Assembly: GCF_005503015.1 (NCBI RefSeq)
Contig: NZ_SCOL01000003.1
Span: 62,001 to 126,000, forward strand
DNA from: Bacillus sp. E(2018)
GTDB lineage: Bacteria > Bacillota > Bacilli > Bacillales > Fictibacillaceae
Length of the DNA stretch: 64,000 nucleotides
Reading direction: 5' to 3'
Below the pieces are notes generated by a model. That model was not told the DNA's origin and searched no databases. It saw only the letters and a list, made by a program, of their open reading frames with translations. Position numbers and translations under genes: made by a program. Position 1 is the first letter of the stretch, and each line of letters opens with the position of its first letter. Shown here piece after piece: positions 8,504 through 16,294 of the stretch.

Positions 8504-9595
8504 ATGAGAAACATTATAAATCGTGTATGCCTTATCCTGTTATTCATAGCTTTGATAGGTGCTTCAGGTTGCGAGAAAGACAATACGAATAATGAGACAC
8601 TTGGAAAAGCCATTCCTTCTAAAAATGAAAAGCTAGACAGCGGGTCAGTGAATGAGGACAAGATTAAAATCGGTTTTTCAATGGATACGTTATTAGAAGA
8701 ACGTTGGCTTAAAGATAAAGAGCTCTTTAAAAAAGCCGTAGAAAATTTAGGAGCTGAAGTAGAAATCCTCGCTGCTAATGGTGATGACTCTTTGCAGATT
8801 GCACAAGCTGAAACGCTCATCCAGAATGGGGTTGATCTTCTTGTCGTTGTTCCTCATAACGCTGAAGCTATGGCAACGATTGTCAAGAAAGCACATTCAG
8901 CAGGCGTAAAGGTGATGGCATACGACCGTCTGGTCAAAAATGCAGACCTCGACCTGTACGTATCTTTTGACAACGAAAAGGTAGGCGAGCTTCAAGCGCT
9001 TGCGATAACAAAGCTCGTACCGAATGGAAAGTACGTATATATAGGGGGAGCTGAAACGGATAACAATGCTCATCTGTTCAAAAAAGGGGTGTTCCGAGTT
9101 CTGCAGCCTTTGATTGATAAAGGGGTTATTACGGTCGTGTACGATCAATGGTCCAAAGACTGGACGCCTGCTAATGCTTTTAAAAATATGGAGTCAGCAT
9201 TAAAAGCTAACAATAATGAAATTCATGCGGTAATTGCAGCGAACGATGCTACGGCAGGTGGTGTGATACAAGCGCTTGAAGCACAAGGGCTCGCGGGGAA
9301 GATTCCGGTCTCAGGACAAGATGCCGAACTTGCTGGCGTGCAGCGGATCGTACGAGGAACTCAAGTGATGACGGTGTATAAACCGATTCAGGCTTTATCA
9401 GAGAAAGCAGCAGAATTGGCAGTGAACATGGCAAAAGGCGAAACAATAAAAACAGAACGAAAGATCAACAACGGTAAAATGGAGGTTCCTTCTGTTTTGT
9501 TGTCACCCATCGCTGTTGATCAAGGGAATATTGACGAAACGATTATTAAAGACGGATTTCATTCTAAAAGTGATGTTTATCAGAATCAGCAATAA
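8504..9595 (+). CDS. Second ChvE/XylF-like sugar-binding lipoprotein
   Basis: A lipoprotein of about 363 residues with signal peptide and lipobox IGASGC, then a Peripla_BP_4 fold. It shares with the first binding protein AYDRL, the YxGxAxxDNNAxLF segment, VLQP, SGQDAE and MTVY/F, so the two are paralogues. An earlier in-frame ATG at 8477 overlaps the regulator stop, but AAAGGAG lies 9 bases before ATG 8504, which also gives the proper signal peptide. It has no permease or ATPase partner of its own. It may feed the MmsAB channel or serve as an accessory sensor. A weak GC-rich hairpin and T7 run at about 9600-9637 may end the operon. Confidence 0.82.
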   Translation: MRNIINRVCLILLFIALIGASGCEKDNTNNETLGKAIPSKNEKLDSGSVNEDKIKIGFSMDTLLEERWLKDKELFKKAVENLGAEVEILAANGDDSLQIAQAETLIQNGVDLLVVVPHNAEAMATIVKKAHSAGVKVMAYDRLVKNADLDLYVSFDNEKVGELQALAITKLVPNGKYVYIGGAETDNNAHLFKKGVFRVLQPLIDKGVITVVYDQWSKDWTPANAFKNMESALKANNNEIHAVIAANDATAGGVIQALEAQGLAGKIPVSGQDAELAGVQRIVRGTQVMTVYKPIQALSEKAAELAVNMAKGETIKTERKINNGKMEVPSVLLSPIAVDQGNIDETIIKDGFHSKSDVYQNQQ

Positions 9596-9671
9596 ACCGG
9601 TCTCCGTGATCTCCATATGGCGCGGGGCTTTTTTTGTTGAATAAATGATTGTGTCATTCCCACCCTGTGCC

Positions 9672-9714
9672 CATAACATGTTAGTAAACTTTATCTAACA
9701 AGGAGCATGTTATG
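9672..9714 (+). promoter_or_regulatory. Inverted repeat enclosing the ribosome site of the next gene
   Basis: CATAACATG (9672-9680) and CATGTTATG (9706-9714) are exact reverse complements. The second copy contains the ATG start codon, and AAGGAG lies just inside it. TGTTAG/CTAACA form an alternative inner stem. If folded, the start codon would be paired. It could instead be a DNA operator. Confidence 0.45.
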
Positions 9715-10425
9715 TATAACCAATACAACTATAGAGTAACTCCGAGTGTTGTTGCGTTTGCTAAAGGAGATGTGACTGGAGACCGTGTACCAGACGATGT
9801 ATACCTAACAGGTACGAAGAGTCAGGATAGCCCATTTATTGACAACATTACGCTTTTCGTAAAGAACGGAAGAACAGGGATTCAGACAAGAGTTCCTCTT
9901 TCTGACAATGCCGGATACAACCCCACTTTGTTTTTAGGAGATTTTACAGGTGACGGTGTCTCAGATGTTTTGGTCAGCATCAATTCTGGTGGCAGCCGAG
10001 GATTCATGTATCATTATGTGTACTCGTTTATAGGGAACACACCACAAGAAATGTTTAATTTCAACGCATACAATGCAGCTTATGAATATGATGTAATCTA
10101 TGAGAATAATTACAAAGTCAGAGTTGTAAGTAAGCGTAATAGAAAAACGTATATCATTGATATCTCTCTGCGAGACAAAGAGTATTTAAATGAAATATAT
10201 GATGTGAACGGAAAGCTGAAGAAACCAATTACCGGCTTTGTAAATCCATTAAGTGGTCTATATCCAATCGATTTTAATTATGACGGAGTTTACGAGCTTT
10301 CTGCCTATCAAAAGATCGCAGGATTATATAACGCAGACGCTCTAGGGTATGTAGTCAATACGCTGGGATGGAGTAACAACCGGTTTGTTCTTCAGAATCA
10401 ATATGTAGCGATTTCTGGAACATAA
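9712..10425 (+). CDS. FG-GAP/VCBS-like repeat protein of unknown role
   Basis: A 237-residue protein without signal peptide or membrane segment. It contains three Asp-rich calcium-loop-like motifs, DVTGDRVPDDV (~residue 20), DFTGDGVSDV (~84) and DFNYDGVYEL (~190), each in a beta-strand context as in FG-GAP/VCBS repeats. Similar proteins are common in Bacillus and annotated only as VCBS-repeat proteins. The strong SD AAGGAG sits in the loop of an inverted repeat covering the start codon. It is monocistronic, with a terminator shared with the convergent tspO gene. A role at the spore or cell surface is possible but not shown. Confidence 0.7.
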   Translation: MYNQYNYRVTPSVVAFAKGDVTGDRVPDDVYLTGTKSQDSPFIDNITLFVKNGRTGIQTRVPLSDNAGYNPTLFLGDFTGDGVSDVLVSINSGGSRGFMYHYVYSFIGNTPQEMFNFNAYNAAYEYDVIYENNYKVRVVSKRNRKTYIIDISLRDKEYLNEIYDVNGKLKKPITGFVNPLSGLYPIDFNYDGVYELSAYQKIAGLYNADALGYVVNTLGWSNNRFVLQNQYVAISGT

Positions 10426-10429
10426 TAAA

Positions 10430-10462
10430 AGAGATCTAGCCTTTTGAAAAGGTTAGATCTCT
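10430..10462. terminator. Bidirectional terminator between the repeat protein and tspO
   Basis: A long stem (AGAGATCTAGCC ... GGTTAGATCTCT, one G-U pair) lies between two convergent genes, with A/T-rich flanks on both sides. Confidence 0.8.
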
Positions 10463-10467
10463 ATTTG

Positions 10468-10926
10468 TTAGGCATTCATGCTATAGATGGTCCATGATAA
10501 GTAGGTGGCAAATGAGCTCCATAGCAGATAAGGGATAAGCAACCATCCCGAAACTTTTCTTAAACGACTCGCATAAAGGACTAAAAGTAAAGTGGTTACT
10601 GCAATCAATAGTGCGTCGATGCTCGCTGCGAATAAATCTTTCTGTGTAAATTGAAAATAACCGAAAGCTTGGTTGAATACATAGTTGATGGCGAATAAAA
10701 TCCAAAAGCCGATTGGTTTAAAACCGTATTGATTGTAGATAAGTGTAGCTGATAGCGCGATCAAAAAGAACAAAACAGCCCATATAATACCGATTGTTTG
10801 TCCGGATGGCGTCCATGAAGGCTTGTTCAGTCCATCATACCACTCGCGGTCGATCGGAAATAGAAAACTGGAAACATAGAACAGAGCAAAAATAATGACA
10901 AAGACGGCAATACTGGATTTTTTCAT
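10468..10926 (-). CDS. tspO: TspO/MBR family membrane protein
   Basis: A 152-residue protein with five predicted membrane segments. The family signature WYDGLNKPSWTPSG lies in the first loop, followed by the NYVFNQAFG and LLIPYLLWSSFATYLSW segments of the tetrapyrrole-binding pocket. Family members bind porphyrins, heme and sterols and are tied to stress responses; the bacterial role is not settled. AGGAGG lies 7-8 bases before the ATG. It stands alone, convergent with the gene at 9712. Confidence 0.9.
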   Translation of the reverse strand: MKKSSIAVFVIIFALFYVSSFLFPIDREWYDGLNKPSWTPSGQTIGIIWAVLFFLIALSATLIYNQYGFKPIGFWILFAINYVFNQAFGYFQFTQKDLFAASIDALLIAVTTLLLVLYASRLRKVSGWLLIPYLLWSSFATYLSWTIYSMNA

Positions 10927-11120
10927 GCGTTACCTCCTGGGTTGTAGTGGGATTCGTGTAAGCAATTGTCTATATTTCTTAGAAGTATACTGTTCCCTTT
11001 TTAAATTATTCTTTAAACCAGAAGCGTATTTTTTGCATTTGGAAACAGAGGGTATTATTATAATAGTTACTTTAAAAAAGAAAGTTATAATTCGGGCTAT
11101 TTCAATGATAGTAATGTATG

Positions 11121-11216
11121 TGGTTGATTTCCGTTCCAGAATGCTCGCTTTCCGGGGGGAGTGCGGTGAGCCTCTGATCCCCCAGGAGTCTCGCATCTTG
11201 CACTTCAATCAACTTT
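11121..11216. repeat. Bacillaceae-type intergenic palindromic repeat (about 96 bp)
   Basis: The ends are inverted repeats (GTTGATT at 11123-11129, AATCAAC at 11207-11213), and the core has GGGGGGA facing TCCCCC plus the phrases CTCGCTTTCC and CAGGAGTCTCGCA. This matches the widespread interspersed element of Bacillaceae beginning TTGATTTCCG and ending CAATCAAC, here a shortened copy. It fills part of the 366-base gap between tspO and the oxidoreductase. The rest of the gap (10927-11120) shows no gene; open frames across it have no ribosome site. Confidence 0.7.
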
Positions 11217-11292
11217 CATGGAAGTAATGAAAAAAAGATAAAAGCAAAAACGACTTGAAGAGCCCAATAAAAATAAGAGGTGGAAGACAAAC

Positions 11293-12411
11293 ATGATGAA
11301 TAAAAAGTATGCACCATTGTTTGAATCTTATCGTTTTAAAAACGGTGTTGAACTTAAGAACCGTGTTGTTATGGCACCGATGACAAACTTTTCTTCAAAC
11401 GAAGACGGAACTGTAACAGATGAAGAAATTCGCTACTACGAGCGCCGTTCTGAAGGTGTTGGAATGGTGATCACAGCTTGTACCAATGTTACGGCTAACG
11501 GTAAAGGATTTCCGGGAGAGTTCGCTGGAGATACGGATGCCATGATTCCGAGTCTTCGTCGCTTAGCTTCTGCTATTAAAGCAAAAGGGTCAAAGGCAAT
11601 TCTTCAGATTTTCCATGGTGGTCGCGAAGTGCCGCCTGAACTTGTTAACGGAGATGTTGTGAGTGCGAGCAATATCCCTTCAGGTGAGGGGAAACCTGTG
11701 CCACGCGAACTGACTTCAGAAGAAGTATCTTCTATCATTCGTGATTTTGGTGAAACAACAAGACGTGCGATTGAAGCAGGTTATGACGGTGTTGAGATCC
11801 ACGGTGCGAACGGCTATCTGATTCAGCAGTTCTTTTCTCCACACGCCAATCGCCGTGAAGATCAATGGGGCGGCTCGTTAGAGAAACGTATGGCGTTTCC
11901 TTTAGCGGTTGTAGATTCAGTGAAAAAAGCAGTAGCTGAATATGCAGATGACTCATTCATCGTAGGCTACCGCTTCTCACCAGAAGAACCTGAAACACCA
12001 GGAATTACGATGGCTGATACGTTAGCGCTTGTTGATGCTCTTAGTGCAAAGAAATTAGATTATCTTCACGTTTCGGTAATGGATTTCTGGTCTGAACCTA
12101 GACGAGGAGTTGAAGATACACGTTCACGCATTGAGATTATTAACGAAAGAGTAGGCGATCGTGTACCTGTTATGGGAGTAGGATCCATCTATACAGCAGA
12201 TGATGCGATCAAAGCTTTAGAAACAGGAGTGCCATTCATTGCTTTAGGGCGTGAACTGATCATTGATCCAGACTGGGTACAAAAGATTGAACAAGGCAAA
12301 GAGTCTGAAATCGTAACGAAACTTGATAAATCAAAGCAAGATGAACTTGTAGTACCAGATCCGTTGTGGAACGCAGTCTTGAACGCACCAGGATGGTTCC
12401 CAGGAGTTTAA
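11293..12411 (+). CDS. NADH:flavin oxidoreductase, Old Yellow Enzyme family (YqiG-like)
   Basis: A 372-residue cytoplasmic FMN enzyme with a TIM-barrel fold. It shows NRVVMAPMT near the N terminus (FMN binding), GVEIHGANGYLIQQFFSPHANRR (shown in part; His and Asn of the substrate pocket), WGG, and the C-terminal phosphate-binding GVGSIYTADDA/ALGRELI region. The family reduces activated C=C bonds or nitro compounds with NAD(P)H. Length and the short C-terminal tail fit B. subtilis YqiG rather than NamA. AGGTGG lies before the ATG; a second ATG follows directly. A terminator follows, so it is monocistronic. The true substrate is unknown. Confidence 0.85.
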   Translation: MMNKKYAPLFESYRFKNGVELKNRVVMAPMTNFSSNEDGTVTDEEIRYYERRSEGVGMVITACTNVTANGKGFPGEFAGDTDAMIPSLRRLASAIKAKGSKAILQIFHGGREVPPELVNGDVVSASNIPSGEGKPVPRELTSEEVSSIIRDFGETTRRAIEAGYDGVEIHGANGYLIQQFFSPHANRREDQWGGSLEKRMAFPLAVVDSVKKAVAEYADDSFIVGYRFSPEEPETPGITMADTLALVDALSAKKLDYLHVSVMDFWSEPRRGVEDTRSRIEIINERVGDRVPVMGVGSIYTADDAIKALETGVPFIALGRELIIDPDWVQKIEQGKESEIVTKLDKSKQDELVVPDPLWNAVLNAPGWFPGV

Positions 12412-12422
12412 TAAAAGATAAG

Positions 12423-12451
12423 AAAAAGCAGGAGCTGATCCTGCTTTTTTT
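12423..12451 (+). terminator. Terminator after the OYE gene
   Basis: An 11-bp stem AAAAAGCAGGA / TCCTGCTTTTT with a 5-base loop runs into a T tract. Confidence 0.9.
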
Positions 12452-12534
12452 GTTTGTTTGTGAACACAACAAAGTTTACTTTCAACAGGTGTGGGAAGAC
12501 ATAAGAGTAGACATTCAACTAGGAGGCAGATTTA

Positions 12535-13319
12535 ATGAGCAAAACGATTTTTATAACAGGTGCAGGAAGTGGATTAGGAAAAGGTGCAGCTATCGGACTC
12601 GCTAAAAAAGGACATGCCATTATCGCCACAACTGAAACGACTTCACAAAAAACAGCTCTTTTAGAAGAATCAAATAATCTAGGTCTTGATATAGAGGTGT
12701 TCAAACTTGATATTACAAATGAACGAGTCTAGAACAAATAGAAAAGTATGACTTTGACATATTTGTAGCCAATGCAGCGATCAATGAAGGTGGACCATTA
12801 GCTGAAGTTCCAATGGACCGCGTTCGTGCTTTATTTGAGGTAAACGTATTTGCTACGCTAGAATCCGTTCAGCTTGCAGCGAAAAAATTCGTCGAAAAGC
12901 GAAGCGGAAAAATTATCTTTTTGAGTTCTATGGCAGGTATATCAGCAACACCGTATGTTGGACCGTATACGGCAACAAAGCATGCGATTGAAGGAATTGC
13001 TCAAACGATGCAGGCTGAACTTCAAGAGTTTGGTGTGAAAGTCGCCACGATTAATCCAGGCGCATATGCAACTGGATTCAATGATCGAAGTGCAGAAGAA
13101 AAATACAAATGGTATGATCCCGAAAAGAACTTTACAAGAAAGGAAGATATGAAGAAGCAAGAAGAGCAACTGAAGAATCAATATGATCCAGAGGACATGA
13201 TCGAGAGAATGATTGAAATCATCCCGGCCGAAGAACATTACTTCCGCACTGTTCATCCACAGGAAGTAGAGGAACAGTTAAAGAAAACGGAGAAAGAACG
13301 TTGGGAAATGAAAATTTAA
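12535..13319 (+). pseudogene. Short-chain dehydrogenase/reductase, split by a frameshift
   Basis: Two consecutive reading frames together make one full SDR of about 261 residues. The first (12535-12732) has the start, SD TAGGAGG and cofactor motif TGAGSGLGKG, and ends at TAG 12730. The second frame picks up at about 12729 (LEQIEKYDFDIFVANAAI) and carries the NAAI motif, catalytic Ser in LSSMAG and the YTATK Tyr/Lys pair. The change is equivalent to loss of one base near 12724-12729. Everything else looks intact, so this is a recent mutation or a sequencing error. The family oxidises or reduces alcohols and ketones with NAD(P). The substrate is unknown. Confidence 0.85.
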
Positions 13320-13339
13320 AGTAATCAACATCTGATGAG

Positions 13340-13366
13340 ACCCTGATGAATAAATCAGGGTTTTTT
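13340..13366 (+). terminator. Terminator after the SDR
   Basis: An 8-bp stem ACCCTGAT / ATCAGGGT with a 6-base loop is followed by six T. Confidence 0.85.
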
Positions 13367-13431
13367 GAGTTTTGTTGAAGAAAATACTATAGTTAAATAC
13401 ATATATCAACGGGATAGTAGGGATGTTTGAA

Positions 13432-14544
13432 ATGAAAAAAATAATTGTAATTGGATCCGGAATTTTAGGAGCGTCTACGGCTTATCATCTTAGTAAATCT
13501 GATGTAGAGGTTCTTTTAATCGATAGAAAAGATAAGGGACAAGCGACAGATGCAGCAGCAGGCATCGTGTGTCCGTGGCTATCTCAGCGTCGTAACAAAG
13601 CTTGGTATCAGTTAGCAAAAGGCGGAGCGCGGTATTATCCTGAACTCATCAAGATGCTTGAAGAAGACGGTGAAACGGATACGGGTTACAAACGTGTAGG
13701 TACACTCAGCTTACATGCAGATCCTGATAAACTTGAGAAAATGGCAGAACGAGCTCTGAAACGTAGAGAAGAAGCTCCGGAAATCGGGGAGATCACGATT
13801 CTTTCTCCTGAAGAAACGAAGAAACGATTTCCACCCTTACCCAACGAATTCGGTTCGGTCTTTGTAAGTGGCGGTGCTCGTGTAAACGGAAGAGCGATGC
13901 GTGACGCTTTGTTGAATGGAGCTAAGAAAAATGGTGTGCAGATTTTTCAAGGTAATGCCGCCCTTTTTCATGAAGGAAACAAGGTTTCTGGTGTTTCTGT
14001 TAACGGCCAAACAATCCTTGCTGATCAAATCATCATAACAGCAGGAGCATGGTCAAATGAGATTTTAAAGCCACTTGGGATCAACTTTAAAGTAACTCCA
14101 CAAAAAGCACAGATCATCCACTTGGATTTGCCAAAAACGAATACAGCTGATTGGCCAGTGGTGATGCCGCCGACAAATCAGTACATTCTCACTTTTGATG
14201 ATCGAGTAGTCGTAGGAGCTACACACGAAGATGAGGCAGGTTTTGATAACCGGGTAACGGCAGGCGGTATTCATGACATACTCTCAAAAGCCTTACCTGT
14301 CGCACCTGGCCTGTCAGAAGGATCACTTCTTGAAACAAGAGTGGGCTTCCGACCGTTCACGCCAGGTTTTTTACCAGTAATCGGACCGCTTCCTAATTTT
14401 AATAACATTTTGGTCGCGAACGGCCTTGGTGCATCAGGGCTTACAAGTGGACCTTACTTAGGAGCTGAACTTGCGAAGCTTGCATTAGGAAAATCTACAG
14501 AACTAGATATATCTAACTATGATGTATCTGGTGCAATTGAATAA
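13432..14544 (+). CDS. FAD-dependent amine/D-amino-acid oxidase family protein
   Basis: A 370-residue DAO-family flavoenzyme. The N terminus has the Rossmann dinucleotide motif IVIGSGILGASTAYHL (GxGxxG) and the acidic strand end LLIDRKD. ITAGAWSNEI and the C-terminal GFRPFTPGFLPVIGP / ANGLGASGLTSGP segments are typical of the glycine oxidase/DadA group. Members oxidise D-amino acids, glycine or sarcosine. An in-frame ATG at 13423 is possible, but TAGGG lies about 9 bases before ATG 13432. It is monocistronic, with a terminator downstream. The substrate cannot be assigned. Confidence 0.82.
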   Translation: MKKIIVIGSGILGASTAYHLSKSDVEVLLIDRKDKGQATDAAAGIVCPWLSQRRNKAWYQLAKGGARYYPELIKMLEEDGETDTGYKRVGTLSLHADPDKLEKMAERALKRREEAPEIGEITILSPEETKKRFPPLPNEFGSVFVSGGARVNGRAMRDALLNGAKKNGVQIFQGNAALFHEGNKVSGVSVNGQTILADQIIITAGAWSNEILKPLGINFKVTPQKAQIIHLDLPKTNTADWPVVMPPTNQYILTFDDRVVVGATHEDEAGFDNRVTAGGIHDILSKALPVAPGLSEGSLLETRVGFRPFTPGFLPVIGPLPNFNNILVANGLGASGLTSGPYLGAELAKLALGKSTELDISNYDVSGAIE

Positions 14545-14553
14545 TGGCTATGA

Positions 14554-14589
14554 AAAAAGACAACTTCCACTTAAGTGAGTTGTCTTTTT
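14554..14589. terminator. Bidirectional terminator
   Basis: AAAAAGACAACT / AGTTGTCTTTTT encloses a small inner palindrome (CACTTAAGTG). It serves the FAD oxidase (+) and the convergent gene at 14588 (-). Confidence 0.85.
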
Positions 14590-15088
14590 ATATGGTACTC
14601 CCAATTGGCTTTAAGCTGAAATACACCAGGTACTCATTGACAGCATCTATATCATAGATTTTTTTATTAATAAAAAACTTAAAGATTAAGTCGTTTGTAT
14701 CGCTGAAAGATAGTGAGTATCCTGCACTTTCCAGAAGCTCTTCTGTGTCATCTTCGTCCAATTCCAAACCAAGAGCCAGCGCAAGAATCGTATTTTTCTT
14801 TGGTCGGTAATCTGATTTAGAGCGAATCTTAGAAAAGTGCTTTCGATCTAAACCGGCTTTCTTATAAACATCTGCGTCGGTCACACCTTTTTCATCAATC
14901 AGTTGAAAAAGTTTTTCCTGTAACGTTGGCTTTTTGTTTTGATGAATAAACGCATCTAACTCAAAACGGAGACTGTTTTCTTCTAAACATTCCTCCATCA
15001 TTTTAGAAGACTGACAACCTTCTAATTCCATTATGAAATAATCATTCAGGTAGGTTTCTAATTCTAATAAAAGTTTTTGATTAAGCAT
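14588..15088 (-). CDS. Predicted HTH-like protein paired with a vWA protein
   Basis: A 166-residue soluble protein. The central part (TLQEKLFQLIDEKGVTDADV, then YKKAGLDRKHFSKIRS) resembles a lambda-repressor-like helix-turn-helix, and the tail ISxxFINKKIYDID is mixed. The ATG at 15088 follows GGAGGTGG by 5-9 bases; upstream codons in the frame have no ribosome site. It is divergent from the vWA gene at 15185 across a 96-base gap. I know similar proteins next to vWA or macro-domain genes in Firmicutes, but no function is established. It may repress the divergent pair. Confidence 0.65.
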   Translation of the reverse strand: MLNQKLLLELETYLNDYFIMELEGCQSSKMMEECLEENSLRFELDAFIHQNKKPTLQEKLFQLIDEKGVTDADVYKKAGLDRKHFSKIRSKSDYRPKKNTILALALGLELDEDDTEELLESAGYSLSFSDTNDLIFKFFINKKIYDIDAVNEYLVYFSLKPIGSTI

Positions 15089-15184
15089 ATCCGACCACCT
15101 CCTAAATGTCGCTTCACAGGCGACCATTTGCTGGATCTTTCTAGCTATGATTATAGCATGACAAATGTTGGGAGATGATTAAAG

Positions 15185-15769
15185 GTGAACAAAAACGTAA
15201 CAGAAATCGTATTTTTGCTTGATCGAAGTGGTTCGATGTCAGGGCTGGAGAAGGACACTATTGGAGGGTTTAACTCGTTCGTAAAAAGGCAAGTTGAGCG
15301 GAAGGGAAAAACACTTCTTACGACCGTTTTATTTGATGTTCAGTATGAAATTCTATGGAGCGGTGTCCCTGCAGAACAAGTTCAGTTAACGAGGAAGGAC
15401 TATTATGTCCGCGGAACTACAGCGCTTTTGGATGCTGTAGGCAAAACCATATTGGATGTGGGTTACAGGCTCTCACGCACTGAAGAACACGATATACCAG
15501 GTAAAGTGATCTTTGTTATTACGACAGATGGAATGGAGAACGCGAGCTCTGAATTTACACACGAAACGGTAAAGAAGCTTATTGAACATCAACAAGAGAG
15601 ATACAATTGGGAATTTATTTTTATGGGTGCAAATATTGACGTTATAGCTGAATCGCAAAATCTCGGTATTAAAGAAGAAGACGCGTTTAGTTTTGATGCT
15701 ACTCATGATGGGATAGAAAATTTATACTCCATGATGAGTGAAGAGATCATACAGCGAAGAAATAAATAA
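15185..15769 (+). CDS. von Willebrand factor type A domain protein
   Basis: A 194-residue cytoplasmic protein that is almost entirely one vWA domain. The MIDAS metal site is visible: DRSGSMSG (DxSxS) at residue ~13, a Thr in VRGTTAL, and the TTDGMEN Asp. There is no signal peptide or membrane segment. The start is GTG behind GGGAGATG. Small free-standing vWA proteins usually act as adaptors in multi-protein assemblies. Its divergent neighbour is a predicted HTH-like protein. The partner and function are unknown. A weak hairpin (AGACA ... TGTCT) with a T run near 15781-15815 may end the transcript. Confidence 0.8.
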   Translation: MNKNVTEIVFLLDRSGSMSGLEKDTIGGFNSFVKRQVERKGKTLLTTVLFDVQYEILWSGVPAEQVQLTRKDYYVRGTTALLDAVGKTILDVGYRLSRTEEHDIPGKVIFVITTDGMENASSEFTHETVKKLIEHQQERYNWEFIFMGANIDVIAESQNLGIKEEDAFSFDATHDGIENLYSMMSEEIIQRRNK

Positions 15770-15851
15770 CATTAACTCAGAGACAATTTCCTTATACAGG
15801 AGAGTGTCTTTTTTATGTCATCATAAACAACATATTGCATATATTGGAAAT

Positions 15852-15883
15852 CTATAGTACATTACATATGTAATGCACTATAG
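15852..15883 (+). promoter_or_regulatory. 32-bp palindromic operator for the GntR/YtrA-type regulator
   Basis: The halves CTATAGTaCATTACAT / ATGTAATGcACTATAG pair at 15 of 16 positions around the centre at 15867/15868. It lies 24 bases before the start codon, and candidate promoter boxes overlap it (TTGGAA 15844-15849, TATGTA 15867-15872, 17-base spacing). Autoregulation of the GntR-ABC operon is inferred. Confidence 0.8.
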
Positions 15884-15907
15884 TGGTAAGTTGGAGGTGA
15901 GGTACAT

Positions 15908-16294
15908 TTGCTGCTAAATGCTGATAGTATGAAGCCGATTTATGTTCAGATTTCAGAATGGCTCGAGAACGAGATCTTGAACGAATCGATTTCAGCAGAT
16001 GAAAAAATATATTCGCAATATCAACTAGCTGAGATGTTTAATGTGAATCCAGCTACTGCTGGTAAAGGCATAAACTTATTGGCGGACGATAACGTTCTTT
16101 ATAAGAAAAGGGGACTAGGAATGTTTGTTGCGGCGGATGCAAGAAAAATTATCCTCGGTAAAAGAAAAAGTTCTAAGCTGCATTCACTTGTAACCGAGTT
16201 AGCGCAAGAAGCCATTCAGCTGCAAGTCGAAGAAGATGAACTAGTAACGATGATCAGAGATATGCACCAAAGAATAAAGGAGGAGCAATCATGA
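15908..16294 (+). CDS. GntR-family transcriptional regulator, YtrA subfamily
   Basis: A 128-residue regulator with an N-terminal winged HTH (KPIYVQISEWLENEILN, QYQLAEMFNVNPATAGKGI, GLGMFV) and only a short helical C-terminal tail, as in the YtrA subgroup, which lacks a ligand domain. The start is TTG, 8 bases after a strong GGAGGTGAG. It overlaps the ABC ATPase gene by ATGA. YtrA proteins repress their own ABC operon, often with cell-envelope stress as inducer. The near-perfect palindrome directly upstream is its likely operator. Confidence 0.87.
   Translation: MLLNADSMKPIYVQISEWLENEILNESISADEKIYSQYQLAEMFNVNPATAGKGINLLADDNVLYKKRGLGMFVAADARKIILGKRKSSKLHSLVTELAQEAIQLQVEEDELVTMIRDMHQRIKEEQS

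Noticed and set aside
8440..8820. 126-codon minus-strand frame over the second ChvE-like gene
   Set aside because: It is a shadow of the plus-strand coding sequence; no ribosome site and no family resemblance.
10895..11227. Open frame of 110 codons between tspO and the OYE gene
   Set aside because: It has no ribosome site, starts inside tspO on the other strand and runs through the interspersed palindromic repeat.
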